Positions 15,135 to 24,153 of a stretch of 64,000 nt of DNA are shown here, piece after piece (the stretch's first letter is position 1; every line of letters begins with the position of its first letter). Both the position numbers and the translations under genes were made by a program. The notes beneath the pieces are model-generated. The model did not search any database and was not told where the DNA came from. It saw only the letters and a list, made by a program, of their open reading frames with translations. The stretch is from UBA2589 sp965223235 (GTDB taxonomy: Bacteria > Gemmatimonadota > Gemmatimonadetes > Longimicrobiales > Gaopeijiaceae), in contig CBDCVV010000022.1 in NCBI GenBank assembly GCA_965223235.1, positions 310,001 through 374,000 of the forward strand. The letters are read 5' to 3'.

Positions 15135-17765
15135 GTGTCTCAAGCTGTCCGCGCCTTCGGGCCGCAGTGCATCCGGCGTCGAATCCGGCTCATGCTCGGG
15201 GTCGTGGTTTCCCCCGCTCTCATTGGTCTGAGCTCGCTCGAAGGCCAAGAAGTGGCGCAAACGGTAACACAGCTAACTGCGGGCCAAAGTACGAGCGGAC
15301 GCCTCGAACGCGGGGACCGACAGCTCCAAGACGATTCTTTCTTCGACCTATTCGAGTACCGTGGGCAACCGGGCGAGCAGATTACCGTCACGTTGAGGTC
15401 GAACGACTTCGACGCTTTCTTGCAGGGTGGCCCCCCGACGGCTTCGGACATCGATGTCCAGGAGTCAGACGACGACAGCGGCGGTGGGACAGACGCCCAG
15501 ATCACGGCCACACTAGGGGCGTCCGGCGTGTACCGCGTCCGTGCGAACTCCTATGGTGCGGACGCGACCGGCGCGTACACGATCTCGGTCGAGTCGAGTC
15601 GCGGGACCCCGACGACCAAGGGAGTGGCTGCGATTCAGGCAGGACGCACTGTCCAAGGCCGGCTGGACTCGAGTGATCGGCAACTGAGCGACGATTCGTA
15701 CTTCGACGTCTACGAGTACCGTGGATCCGCGGGCGAGACGATCGTGATCACCATGCGCTCGGCGGATTTCGACGCGTTCCTTCAGGGCGGTCCCCCAGCC
15801 GGGGACGATCTCTCCTCGGCGGACTCCGATGACGATGGGGGCGGCGGAACCAACTCCCAGATCACGACCACGGTCCCATCGGGCGGGGTATACCGGATTC
15901 GAGCGAACTCTCTCGGCGCGAATGCGACGGGCGACTACACCCTCTCTGTCCAATCGGACGCATCGAGCCCGACGTCGGACGTGCTCACGGCTGGACAGAC
16001 GATCACGGGGCAGCTCGACACCTCCGACACGCAAGCTTCGGACGATTCGTACTTCGACGTGTACTTCTACGAGGGTCGCCCAGGTGAGCGACTCCTGATC
16101 ACACTCACATCTTCCGATTTCGACACCTACTTGGAATGGGCTCGGGAAGAGGCGAGCGGCTTTGAGACGGTGGACTCGGACGACGACGGTGCCGGGAACA
16201 CCAACTCGAGGCTCGAGGTGACCGTGGATCGTGCCGGCCGGTACGCCATCCTCGCCAACTCGTACGCCGGCGGTCAGACGGGCCGATACACACTATCCAT
16301 CGAGTCAGTCGGAGGGGATCTCGGTCTTCCAACCATCTCCCTGGGCCAAACGCTCAATAGCCGCTTGGACGGAAGTGATTCCAAGCGCTCCGACGACACG
16401 TTTTTCGAGATTTACGAATTCCGTGGTCAGCCGGGTCAGCAAGTGATGATCACGATGCGATCCACGGACTTTGACACGTACCTGCAGGCAGGCCGGATCG
16501 TTGGAGACAACTTCGAGGCCGACGCGAGCGACGACGACAGTGGCGGCGGGACCGACTCCCAAGTCTTGGTCTCGGTCCCGTCGAACGGGTCGCTTGGCAT
16601 CCTGGCCAACGCATTGAGCGCGGGCGGCCAAGGTGCCTTCTCGATCACGTTGGAAGGGCTCTCCGGGTCCGGGAACCCGGTCGCCGGCAACTCGACGGCG
16701 TCCGGCGTTCCCTCCATTTCGGCTGGCAATTCCGTAAGCGGATCGCTGGACAGCTCCGATCCGATCCTGGCCGACTCGTCTTTCTACGATCAGTTCGCCT
16801 ACGCCGGAAACCCCGGCGATCGGATCCGGATCACTCTCAGCTCGGGCGATTTCGACGCTTATCTAGGGTGGGGACGGTTGGACGGAGGAAGCTTCTCGGG
16901 CGAGGTCTACGACGACGACAGCGCTGGGGGCACAAACGCACAGCTCGATGTCACCGTCGACGGGACCGGCGTATTTGGCATCATCGCCAACACCTACACG
17001 GCCGGGCAGAGCGGCAGCTACTCGCTCACCGTCGAGCGGTTGGCCGCCGCACCCGCATCGACATCGTCAGGATCCGAGGGTGCGAAATGGATGTACCGCT
17101 ACGTCGAGCCGAACGACCCTGCGCTTCGCAGTATCGGACAACGGGTGAAACAGCAGGAAACGCTGGAAGAGGTCGTCGCTGCCCTTCAGCAACGATACAC
17201 CTTGCCGCGTCCGGTCGAGATCAGCTTCGACACGTGCGACATGATCAACGCCTTCTACAACCCGAGCACGTCACAGATCGTCTTCTGCTACGAACTTGTC
17301 GACTTTCTGGCTGACATCTTCGTGTCGGATGGCGCTTGGACGGAGGAGCAGCGGTCCAACGTTTTCGGCGCCGTTCAGTTCGTGATGATGCACGAGGTCG
17401 GTCACGCGCTTGTCGACGTGTTGGATCTGCCGATCACAGGCCGCGAGGAGGATGTCGCCGACCAGCTCGCGGTTTACGTGCTGTTACGGAACCACGAAAA
17501 GGGTGGCCAGGCAGCAGTAGCTGGCGTCTCGGCACTTCAGCCCGCGACGACGAACTTCGACGAGACTCAGTTGGCGGATGAGCACTCACTCGGACCGGTG
17601 CGACTGTACAACGTCCTGTGCTGGATCTACGGCTCCGACCCGAACAAGTACGGCCAGATCGTGGCGAGCGGATCTCTTCCGGAGGGTCGGGCTGTCCGTT
17701 GCCCTGGAGAGTGGGATCGGATGGCGAAGGCTTGGCAGCGGCTCCTGTCCGGGTATCGCCCCTAG
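15135..17765 (+). CDS. Secreted DUF4344-type metallopeptidase with five PPC domains
   Basis: Secreted protein of 876 residues. A signal peptide is followed by five tandem bacterial pre-peptidase C-terminal (PPC) beta-sandwich repeats of about 105-120 residues. Each has the pattern L..GDRQL.DDSFFD.YEYRG.PGE...I....DFDA(Y/F)L..G, then an acidic DDDSGGGT turn that may bind Ca2+. The C-terminal 220 residues are a zinc-peptidase-like domain: MMHEVGHALVDVLDLPITG with His753, Glu754 and His757, followed by REEDVADQ, where an acidic residue would be the third ligand. This is the DUF4344 putative metallopeptidase pattern; CWIYGSDPNKY and CPGEWDRMAKAW also fit. PPC domains are usually C-terminal and removed; here all precede the catalytic domain and may serve adhesion or substrate targeting. 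Confidence 0.83.
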   Translation: MSQAVRAFGPQCIRRRIRLMLGVVVSPALIGLSSLEGQEVAQTVTQLTAGQSTSGRLERGDRQLQDDSFFDLFEYRGQPGEQITVTLRSNDFDAFLQGGPPTASDIDVQESDDDSGGGTDAQITATLGASGVYRVRANSYGADATGAYTISVESSRGTPTTKGVAAIQAGRTVQGRLDSSDRQLSDDSYFDVYEYRGSAGETIVITMRSADFDAFLQGGPPAGDDLSSADSDDDGGGGTNSQITTTVPSGGVYRIRANSLGANATGDYTLSVQSDASSPTSDVLTAGQTITGQLDTSDTQASDDSYFDVYFYEGRPGERLLITLTSSDFDTYLEWAREEASGFETVDSDDDGAGNTNSRLEVTVDRAGRYAILANSYAGGQTGRYTLSIESVGGDLGLPTISLGQTLNSRLDGSDSKRSDDTFFEIYEFRGQPGQQVMITMRSTDFDTYLQAGRIVGDNFEADASDDDSGGGTDSQVLVSVPSNGSLGILANALSAGGQGAFSITLEGLSGSGNPVAGNSTASGVPSISAGNSVSGSLDSSDPILADSSFYDQFAYAGNPGDRIRITLSSGDFDAYLGWGRLDGGSFSGEVYDDDSAGGTNAQLDVTVDGTGVFGIIANTYTAGQSGSYSLTVERLAAAPASTSSGSEGAKWMYRYVEPNDPALRSIGQRVKQQETLEEVVAALQQRYTLPRPVEISFDTCDMINAFYNPSTSQIVFCYELVDFLADIFVSDGAWTEEQRSNVFGAVQFVMMHEVGHALVDVLDLPITGREEDVADQLAVYVLLRNHEKGGQAAVAGVSALQPATTNFDETQLADEHSLGPVRLYNVLCWIYGSDPNKYGQIVASGSLPEGRAVRCPGEWDRMAKAWQRLLSGYRP

Positions 17766-17785
17766 CCCACTCCGCCCAAAACGTT

Positions 17786-17817
17786 GCGAGCCCCTGAAGC
17801 ATTCTTCAGGGGCTCGC
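17786..17817. terminator. Perfect hairpin between convergent genes
   Basis: GCGAGCCCCTGAAG (17786-17799), loop CATT, then the exact complement (17804-17817): a 14-bp GC-rich stem with a 4-base loop. The minus strand has AACGTTTTGG after the stem and the plus strand CTCGTTTC, so it may end transcription from both converging genes. Confidence 0.8.
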
Positions 17818-17828
17818 CTCGTTTCACC

Positions 17829-18686
17829 CTACCGAAAGAAGCTGAAGATCTCCGCGGTCGTCTCTACCGCTGGGGACATCTGCCACGCGTGCGCCCCGTC
17901 GACCACGCCGACCACCTCGAGGGCAGCGCTCGCTATACACCCGGACCACAGCAGTCGGACCACTCCTGCGGTCGCATCGTCTGTCGATCCTGAGGAGCAA
18001 AGGAGTGCCTCCGACCACAACTCTCCCATCTCATCTACGCTCAGCGTCGACAGAGCGCCCGACTCGGAGCCATCCCAGGGGAAGATCGGGTCCGCGGTCG
18101 ACACGACGACCAAGAGGGAGAGCGGATCCGGCGGCGCACAGCGTGCTGCGAGCGGTACCGACATCGTCGCCGCAACGACCGCGACGTAGCTGAATCGGCC
18201 GGACATCTGACACGCCAGTCGCTGCGCGAACATTCCGCCCTGGGAAAAGCCGATCGCGGAGTGGCGCAGCGCAGGGATCTCGAACTCGTCTACTACCGAG
18301 TCGATGATCCGAGAGACGAACGCCGTGTCATTCACACCGTGTAGGATATCTGCATTCGTACACCCACAATCTTCCGCCCAGTTGAAGCGATCCGCGTCCG
18401 GATAGACGATGGCGGCTCCGAGCTCGTCCGCGAGCTGATCGAGTCCGGTCCCTTGTCGCAAACCCTCGCCGTCCCCTCCGGCTCCGTGAAACGCGAGGAT
18501 GAGGCGATCCGGATCACCACCCTCGGGGACGTGAAGCCAGAAGCTCCGGGTCTCACCCAGGACATCCAAGTCTCTGAGCTCCGCGCCTCCTACCGCACTC
18601 CCGGGACCAGACGCACACGCGAGGCCGGACCACGGAGCCAAGAGCAGCACGACTTTCAATCGCCGGATTGTCGCCGACTCCGACAC
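17829..18686 (-). CDS. CE1-like exported esterase (PHB depolymerase/feruloyl esterase type)
   Basis: An alpha/beta hydrolase of 285 residues with an exported N-terminus (VVLLLAPWSGLACASG, possible lipoprotein Cys). The core follows the LpqC/feruloyl-esterase pattern: LILAFHGAGGDGEGLRQ (oxyanion loop), AAIVYPDADRFNWAEDCGC, DTAFVSRIIDSVV, nucleophile elbow GFSQGGMFAQRLAC (Ser in G-F-S-Q-G), STADPIFPWDG (Asp) and DGAHAWQM (catalytic His). Residues NWAEDCGC carry a likely disulfide pair. GTG 18686 shares a base with the TAG of the upstream RidA-like gene (TAGTG), so translation is coupled. It is the last gene of the minus-strand run beginning at 25562. The substrate is likely an ester on a plant or microbial polymer, not determinable here. 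Confidence 0.85.
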   Translation of the reverse strand: MSESATIRRLKVVLLLAPWSGLACASGPGSAVGGAELRDLDVLGETRSFWLHVPEGGDPDRLILAFHGAGGDGEGLRQGTGLDQLADELGAAIVYPDADRFNWAEDCGCTNADILHGVNDTAFVSRIIDSVVDEFEIPALRHSAIGFSQGGMFAQRLACQMSGRFSYVAVVAATMSVPLAARCAPPDPLSLLVVVSTADPIFPWDGSESGALSTLSVDEMGELWSEALLCSSGSTDDATAGVVRLLWSGCIASAALEVVGVVDGAHAWQMSPAVETTAEIFSFFR

Positions 18687-19120
18687 TAGTGGTTTCCCGT
18701 GTCCGAAACCGCTGCGACGACTTTGACCTCGATGTACGCGGCAGGCTCGAAGAGCTCGGTCACCCCAACGGCGGTCCACGTCGGCAAATGGGGGATGAAC
18801 TCTCGCTTCACGGCCGTAAAGGGAGCGATGTGCTCATGCATGGCGACGTGGAAGGTCGTGAGGTCCACAATCTGATCCAAGCCGGAGCCCACCGAGGCCA
18901 AGATCGCCTCCATCCGCTCGAACATGCCTCGAAATTGCGCCTCAGGATCCTCCTCGACACCGAGGATGCCGGACAGGAAGACGAGGTCGCCCACCACGAC
19001 CGCATCGGAGTACAGCCCATGCATGGGGGCGGGTTCGGAAAAGCGCAGCTGCGCCTGGGCGGGCGTAGCGTACAAGAGCAGGGTGGCGGCGAGGACCACC
19101 GTTGGTAGAACAGGTCTCAT
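18686..19120 (-). CDS. Exported RidA/YjgF-family protein
   Basis: A 144-residue Rid-fold protein preceded by a clear Sec signal (MRPVLPTVVLAATLLLYATPAQAQ, cleavage about 24). The Rid core is visible: YSDAVVVGDLVFLSG, EEDPEAQFRGMFERMEAILASVG, LDQIVDLTTFHVAM and the terminal YIEVKVVAAV strand. Canonical RidA has an Arg in PARS/PART that binds the imine substrate; here the equivalent reads PTWTAVGV, so the Arg is apparently replaced, as in divergent Rid subgroups. Imine deaminase activity is therefore doubtful. It overlaps the esterase gene by one base and follows the sulfatase by 90 bases. A second Rid domain is encoded at the head of the same gene run. Confidence 0.85.
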   Translation of the reverse strand: MRPVLPTVVLAATLLLYATPAQAQLRFSEPAPMHGLYSDAVVVGDLVFLSGILGVEEDPEAQFRGMFERMEAILASVGSGLDQIVDLTTFHVAMHEHIAPFTAVKREFIPHLPTWTAVGVTELFEPAAYIEVKVVAAVSDTGNH

Positions 19121-19210
19121 TGCGACTCGAAGAATGAACGGTCGTTAGGTGCGTCCATTCCCTACGCTTGAAGCGTCCGATCCTGTCAGGGCTCGATCCT
19201 TCGCCTTCTG

Positions 19211-20719
19211 CTAGCGAGCGAAATTCCAGCGCTCGAAGTCGACGTCGACGCGGGAGAACATCAACTCTCTGGCCCGGGCTACGATCTCTGGATGTTCGCC
19301 CGCGCGGTCGGAGGTTTCGCCCGGATCCGCATCGAGGTCGTACAACTCGATGGGTGCGTCCACATCGTCATGCCCCCCCAGCCTCACGGCTTTCCAACGA
19401 CCCATGCGGACCGCCTGGGCACCGTTCCAAAGACCGTGATACTCCCAGTAGAGGTAGTCATGCTCTTCCTGCGCCTCCTCACCGGTGAGGGCAGGAAGCA
19501 TGGACCGTCCGTCGATCCCAGCCGGAGCTGTAGTGCCTGCCACTTCGGCGAAGGTCGGCATCATATCCCAGAAGGCGGATACATGGTCGCTCACAGAGCC
19601 AGCCGCGATCTCGCCCGGCCACCTGGCGATGAAGGGGACCCGGATTCCTCCCTCGTACACCGATCCCTTCAATCCGCGCAAACCGGCAGAGCTATCGAAG
19701 TACTCCGCATCGACTCCGCCCGTGTACGTCGTCCCGTTGTCGCTCGTAAAGATCACGAGCGTGTTCTCCTCCAGACCGAGCTCTTCGAGCCGACCAAGTA
19801 TTCGGCCGATGTGCGCATCCATGCGGGAGATCATCCCCGCATACGCTGAGAAGGGTCTGTAGTGCGGCAAGTAGGATCGATCGCCGAGGTACGGCTCCTC
19901 CTCGAAAACGCCTTCGTACGGCACCAACGACGAGTCGGGTACCTGAAGCGCGAGGTGGGGCACGGTGAAGGGCAGGTACAGGAAGAACGGCTCACTCTGA
20001 TGACGGTCGAGGAAGGCGAGTGCATCGTCCGCCATCACATCGAGCGAGTATTCCTCGCCTTGGTACTTTCTGTACTGGGACACGTCGGTCGGATCGGTCC
20101 CGTCGAAGCGTTGGTGAGGGCTGAAATAGTCGTTGTCCAACTCGACGCGTTCGCCGTTCCTCCATAGGTGTGTCGGGTAGAAGTTGTGGGCGAGTTGCTG
20201 GTCGAGATAACCGAAGAAGTAGTCGAAGCCTTGGAAGCGTGGTTGCCCAAGCGATTCGCGGCCCCCTAACCCCCACTTCCCGATCGCTCCCGTGGTGTAC
20301 CCCGCGTCTCGAAGCATCGTCCCGATCGTATAGGTGCCTGAATCGAGCGGCATCTGGCCCAACTCATCCGGGTCGGGGTAGCCTCCGACTTCGAAGTTGT
20401 CGCGGATGGGTGAGTGGCCGGTGTGCAATCCCGTGAGGAGGGTCGCACGGGACGGGGCACACACCGGACTCCCCGAGTAGTGCTGGGTGAATCGGATCCC
20501 CTCGTTGGCGAGCTCGTCTAGATTCGGCGTCTGGATCTTCGTTTGTCCGTACGATCCGAGCTCTCCATAGCCCAGGTCGTCCGCGAGCATATAGATGATG
20601 TTCGGGGGTCGCGCCTCCGCCACGGATTCTCCCTCCGCACAACCAGCTAGTGGGAGGGCAATAGCGATGAGCGCAAGAAGGCGCGAATACGACGTCGAGC
20701 CACTAGGCGTTCGAGTCAT
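19211..20719 (-). CDS. Sulfatase (arylsulfatase-type), Cys-dependent, lipoprotein
   Basis: Type I sulfatase of 502 residues. ATG 20719 gives a lipoprotein signal (LLALIAIALPLAGC, Cys27). The N-terminal metal site IIYMLADDLGYGE (Asp47, Asp48) and the formylglycine motif CAPSRATLLTG (Cys87) are intact, as are IGKWGLGG, PFFLYLPFTVPHLALQVP and VIFTSDNGTTYTGG (second Asp/Asn metal pair). Cys-type sulfatases need formylglycine-generating enzyme, not encoded in this window. The protein probably removes sulfate from an external ester such as a sulfated polysaccharide or a small aryl sulfate. It follows the metallophosphoesterase gene by 46 bases on the same strand and is probably co-transcribed. Confidence 0.93.
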   Translation of the reverse strand: MTRTPSGSTSYSRLLALIAIALPLAGCAEGESVAEARPPNIIYMLADDLGYGELGSYGQTKIQTPNLDELANEGIRFTQHYSGSPVCAPSRATLLTGLHTGHSPIRDNFEVGGYPDPDELGQMPLDSGTYTIGTMLRDAGYTTGAIGKWGLGGRESLGQPRFQGFDYFFGYLDQQLAHNFYPTHLWRNGERVELDNDYFSPHQRFDGTDPTDVSQYRKYQGEEYSLDVMADDALAFLDRHQSEPFFLYLPFTVPHLALQVPDSSLVPYEGVFEEEPYLGDRSYLPHYRPFSAYAGMISRMDAHIGRILGRLEELGLEENTLVIFTSDNGTTYTGGVDAEYFDSSAGLRGLKGSVYEGGIRVPFIARWPGEIAAGSVSDHVSAFWDMMPTFAEVAGTTAPAGIDGRSMLPALTGEEAQEEHDYLYWEYHGLWNGAQAVRMGRWKAVRLGGHDDVDAPIELYDLDADPGETSDRAGEHPEIVARARELMFSRVDVDFERWNFAR

Positions 20720-20765
20720 GAGCCATCCAAGGTTAGGGGTAGCGCAGCAAGCGCGCATCTGCGCC

Positions 20766-22220
20766 TCACGATCCTTCGTACCGCCGGGCACGAATGTGCC
20801 CCCGCCTGACATCCACCTCTTGGCGCAGCGCTCGCCCGAGTCGATCCCAGGGGTTCGAGGCGCTTTCGCGCGCGGCGACCAAGGCTTCCTCCATCGCCCC
20901 CAAAAAGGCGGCCCCGGTCCCACCTCCATCCGGAGCGAGTACCCTCTCTCGAAAGTGCCGTCCGTCGGGCCCGTCGTTGAAGACGCGGATCGATACTACG
21001 TCCAGCTCCTCTCCGATCAAGAGGATCGAAGCTCCGAAGGCAGGGTCCGGAGAGAGCGTGTCAATCGTCCATCCCCCGGAGTTGAAGACGGTCGCTTTCT
21101 GTGAGCCGTCCTCAGAAGCCAGCACCCTTTCGAAGGGCTTGTGAGTGTGGCCAAAGAGGAAGGTCAGCTCTCTCTCGCCGTCTCCGAACTCGTCGTTCAG
21201 CTGAGTCAGAGCGGGCCCGAAGAGGTAACGTTGAATTCCCTCGATCGTCCCGTCCGAACAGACGACGTGAAAGCGAGTCCGCTCTGTGCCCATGTGTTCG
21301 GCGACTCTCAGAAACACGTGCCGCAGTACGAACTGCCGCAACCATCGCGTTGGCAGAAAAGGCATCTGCACGACTGGAGCGACACGTTCGGCCAAACCTG
21401 CCGCTAGAGCTCGTGTCCGTTCGGGGTACAGAAGCATGTCGAACACTCGCTCGACATCCTTGCCTGCTCCACCGGACCGCCCAAAGAGGGACCACACGAA
21501 GTCGACCCAGGCGAAGTTCTCCTCTTCGATCTCCGCGACGGTAGTCGGCTGCGGGCGGTCGGGAAAGAAGAGGCGCCGCACCCGACTGAAGAAGTGGTAG
21601 AGGGGCTCTACATAGTGTCCATGGTGGATCACGACCGCCCGCCCCAGTCTATCGTCGACGAGGGCCATATTCGGGTACAGCACCCGCACGGAGTCCGACG
21701 AGGACTCCTCGTCCACCGCCCCGCCGCGCGCTTCCAACACGGTATTCAACATTCTAGATGGCACAGACCGCCCGATCGCCATCCGGGTGACATGTCGGGG
21801 GCTCGGCAGTTCGGCCATTGATGGTCGGCTATCCGCGACTTCAATGCGATACTGAGTCTCGCGCGCCATCTCCCACAGATGGTGGTCGTGGTTGCCCGGA
21901 ATGAGAACGATCCCGTCGGCGACAGGAGCCGCCGGATCGAGCAGGGCCGACGCCAGCTGTTCAAACGTCGAGAGCGCTCCACCCACCGACCCGTATGCCA
22001 GCTCCACTGCGTCGCCGTTGAGAACGATGGTGGGCAGGACTCCACCGCACGTCCTCCGTACCAAGTCCCTGAGTGCCTCGACGAGCGCCTCGAGCGCGGG
22101 GCTCACCCCTCGGGAATCAACCTCACCGTCGAGATCAAGGCGAGTGAGCAGTGAGTCCTTGTCGCCCAGGTGGAGGTCGGAAAGCACGATGTAGCGGATC
22201 GAGTGCTCTTTGGGAGTCAT
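20766..22220 (-). CDS. Calcineurin-like metallophosphoesterase
   Basis: A 484-residue protein with all motifs of the dimetal phosphoesterase fold: SDLHLGD (Asp15, His17), VLNGD (Asp70), IPGNHDHH (Asn110, His111), VIHHGHYVEPLYHFF (about 205) and LFGHTHKPFERV (about 355). No signal peptide, so cytoplasmic. An insert between the last two motifs (about 225-340) is longer than in small phosphodiesterases and may define substrate; similar large proteins are annotated only as metallophosphoesterases. ATG 22220 overlaps the stop of the upstream HAD gene as ATGA. Residues 455-484 are basic (RLGRALRQEVDVRRGHIRAR). Substrate unknown: nucleotide, phospholipid head group or sugar phosphate are all possible. 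Confidence 0.88.
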   Translation of the reverse strand: MTPKEHSIRYIVLSDLHLGDKDSLLTRLDLDGEVDSRGVSPALEALVEALRDLVRRTCGGVLPTIVLNGDAVELAYGSVGGALSTFEQLASALLDPAAPVADGIVLIPGNHDHHLWEMARETQYRIEVADSRPSMAELPSPRHVTRMAIGRSVPSRMLNTVLEARGGAVDEESSSDSVRVLYPNMALVDDRLGRAVVIHHGHYVEPLYHFFSRVRRLFFPDRPQPTTVAEIEEENFAWVDFVWSLFGRSGGAGKDVERVFDMLLYPERTRALAAGLAERVAPVVQMPFLPTRWLRQFVLRHVFLRVAEHMGTERTRFHVVCSDGTIEGIQRYLFGPALTQLNDEFGDGERELTFLFGHTHKPFERVLASEDGSQKATVFNSGGWTIDTLSPDPAFGASILLIGEELDVVSIRVFNDGPDGRHFRERVLAPDGGGTGAAFLGAMEEALVAARESASNPWDRLGRALRQEVDVRRGHIRARRYEGS

Positions 22221-23023
22221 CGATCTCGGTGGTGCTCGAGCACACGCTCGGCCATCTCGAGGAAGCCCAGACCTCTGTCGCCATCGGTGATGTACCGAGG
22301 GCCATCCGGGATACGGTCTAGGTGGTGCTCGACGTTTCGAACCCCCACGCTCACGGGGAAGTGTCCGAAGGCGGCGGCATCGTTACCGGAGTCGCCGATG
22401 AAGAGCCACCGACCGCGCTCTCGATCGAGGTCCACCTCGAGCACCGTCGACGCCGCCCGCACCAACCCTTTGGCCTTGTCCCAGTCTCCCGGAACCGCGT
22501 GAGCGTGGACGCTGGACACCGTCGTTCTTGCTCCAAACGTCTGGATGAGCTCGGTCAACTCATCGATGCGATCACGGGGTAAGGTCACGGTCTCACCTAC
22601 GTCGAATGCCAAGTCGCACCGACGGAGGTGCTGGTCCGAAGCTGTTCGGACCTCCGGTAGCTTCCGAGATACGGCGGCCGCTATGTCGCGCAGGAGCGCT
22701 TCGCCCTCCTTCCGTTCCGCTTCGGGCAAGTAGTACCCGTGTCGTATGGTTGCGCCATCTCTCCACGCCCACCCTGCCCCATTCTCACCGATCGCCATCT
22801 CGACTGGCCAGAGGTGAGCTGCGACATCACTCCAGCCGAGGGGGCGACCCGTGACGGCGATGAGTCGTAGCCCCGCACCCGCCAACCGATGGATCGCGCT
22901 GAAGGCTTCTGCTTCGAGGCGGCCCTCCCTCGTGATCGTATCGTCGATGTCGAAGATCACACCTCGGAGAGCGGCGATCGAAGTATCGGACGCCTCCGCG
23001 AAGGGGATCGGACTCGGGTTCAC
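22217..23023 (-). CDS. HAD-superfamily phosphatase (Cof/sugar-phosphatase type)
   Basis: A 268-residue cytoplasmic HAD hydrolase with every motif: I FDIDDTITREG (Asp25, Asp27), II AVTGRPLGW (Thr58), III GDWDKAKGLVRAA (Lys) and IV FIGDSGNDAAAFGH. A C2-type cap between motifs II and III carries GENGAGWAW, reminiscent of mannosyl-3-phosphoglycerate and sucrose-phosphate phosphatases, so a sugar phosphate is a reasonable substrate class. GTG 23023 overlaps the upstream FG-GAP stop as GTGA, and the stop overlaps the metallophosphoesterase start as ATGA. This tight packing with an exported propeller protein upstream is unusual for a housekeeping HAD. Confidence 0.9.
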   Translation of the reverse strand: MNPSPIPFAEASDTSIAALRGVIFDIDDTITREGRLEAEAFSAIHRLAGAGLRLIAVTGRPLGWSDVAAHLWPVEMAIGENGAGWAWRDGATIRHGYYLPEAERKEGEALLRDIAAAVSRKLPEVRTASDQHLRRCDLAFDVGETVTLPRDRIDELTELIQTFGARTTVSSVHAHAVPGDWDKAKGLVRAASTVLEVDLDRERGRWLFIGDSGNDAAAFGHFPVSVGVRNVEHHLDRIPDGPRYITDGDRGLGFLEMAERVLEHHRDR

Positions 23024-24153
23024 CGATGAGCCTCATTCAAGAAGAGTCGGGAGAAGGCTCCCGAGTTCGCGAAGCCGATCTCTGGATAGCCATCTCCGTT
23101 TACATCCGCCACGGCGACCCCGTAGGTCGCATCGATCTCGGCCCCTACGAAGTGCTCGGACCACTTCTCACCCGACCCGTCGTTGAAGTACGCCGCATTC
23201 CGTCCCCCGACGTTTCCCACCACGATGTCCAAGTCACCATCCTGATCGAGGTCCGCCAGAGCGAGCGAGTAGGTGCGATCGTCGCGCCCGAACGGGATCC
23301 CGTCACCCCAATGGCCTGGAGCGGTGCCGAGGTACACTTCGTTCGGCTGGCCGATGTTCGCAGTGACGATGTCGGGAAGGCCATCTTGGTTCAGGTCGGC
23401 GACCGCGACCGATCGGGTCTCATCGGATCCACTTCCAAAGTGGCGGACTTCGTCGAAAGTGAGGGCACCGCTGTTTAACAGGATCTGATTGGCCTGTCCG
23501 TCCCTGTTCGCCAAGACCAGATCCGCATCGCCATCCAGGTCGACGTCCGCGACCGCGACATCGATCGTAGAACCATCCGGGTCGCCAAAGGGCTTCTTCG
23601 GTCCGAAACGTCCTGTCCCGTCGTTGAGGAAGAATCCGTTGAGGGCCCCCCGATTCGTGACCAAGGCGTCCAGAAAACCGTCACCGTCCAGATCGTGCAG
23701 GTGCGCCGAACGCGTAGGATCCGCTGCATCGCTGACCGACCAAGCAAGACGGAAGCGCCCCGTGCCGTCATTGAGGTAGACCCAGTCTTCCGCTCGGTCA
23801 TTCCCGACGACGACATCGCGATCTCCATCCCCGTCCAAGTCGCCAGACGGCACCCCATACGTCGTCGCCTTCTCGGGCCCGAGCGGGTAACCGACAGTGA
23901 ACTGGCCGCGGCCGTTGTTGAGATAGACCTCGTTGACCTGAGCCCAATGACGCCCATTACCCACGACGACATCCGGATCACCGTCGCCGTCGACATCGGA
24001 GAACTCGATCCCAGCGGTCAGGTCGTCTTCGGTACCGAAGACGAGCCGGTCCGTAGTGCGGAAGGATCGCTCTTGAGCACCGACGGCCCCGGCGGCGAGG
24101 AAGAGTCCGACGCAGACAGCGAAGCTCACCACAACCGCGGCAACCCTCTTCAT
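23020..24153 (-). CDS. Exported FG-GAP/VCBS repeat protein, seven-bladed propeller
   Basis: Secreted protein of 377 residues. ATG 24153 is followed by a signal peptide (MKRVAAVVVSFAVCVGLF...AVGAQ) and overlaps the stop of the RidA-MBL gene as ATGA. Seven repeats of about 48 residues fill the mature protein, each with an Asp-rich Ca2+-loop-like motif (DVDGDGDPD, DLDGDGDRD, DLDGDGFLD, DVDLDGDAD, DLNQDGLPD, DLDQDGDLD, DVNGDGYPE) followed by VV.N......V(Y/F)LN(D/N)G.G. This is the FG-GAP/VCBS integrin-alpha-like beta-propeller, and seven blades make a closed ring. No catalytic residues are evident; ligand or carbohydrate binding outside the cell is likely. Confidence 0.9.
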   Translation of the reverse strand: MKRVAAVVVSFAVCVGLFLAAGAVGAQERSFRTTDRLVFGTEDDLTAGIEFSDVDGDGDPDVVVGNGRHWAQVNEVYLNNGRGQFTVGYPLGPEKATTYGVPSGDLDGDGDRDVVVGNDRAEDWVYLNDGTGRFRLAWSVSDAADPTRSAHLHDLDGDGFLDALVTNRGALNGFFLNDGTGRFGPKKPFGDPDGSTIDVAVADVDLDGDADLVLANRDGQANQILLNSGALTFDEVRHFGSGSDETRSVAVADLNQDGLPDIVTANIGQPNEVYLGTAPGHWGDGIPFGRDDRTYSLALADLDQDGDLDIVVGNVGGRNAAYFNDGSGEKWSEHFVGAEIDATYGVAVADVNGDGYPEIGFANSGAFSRLFLNEAHR

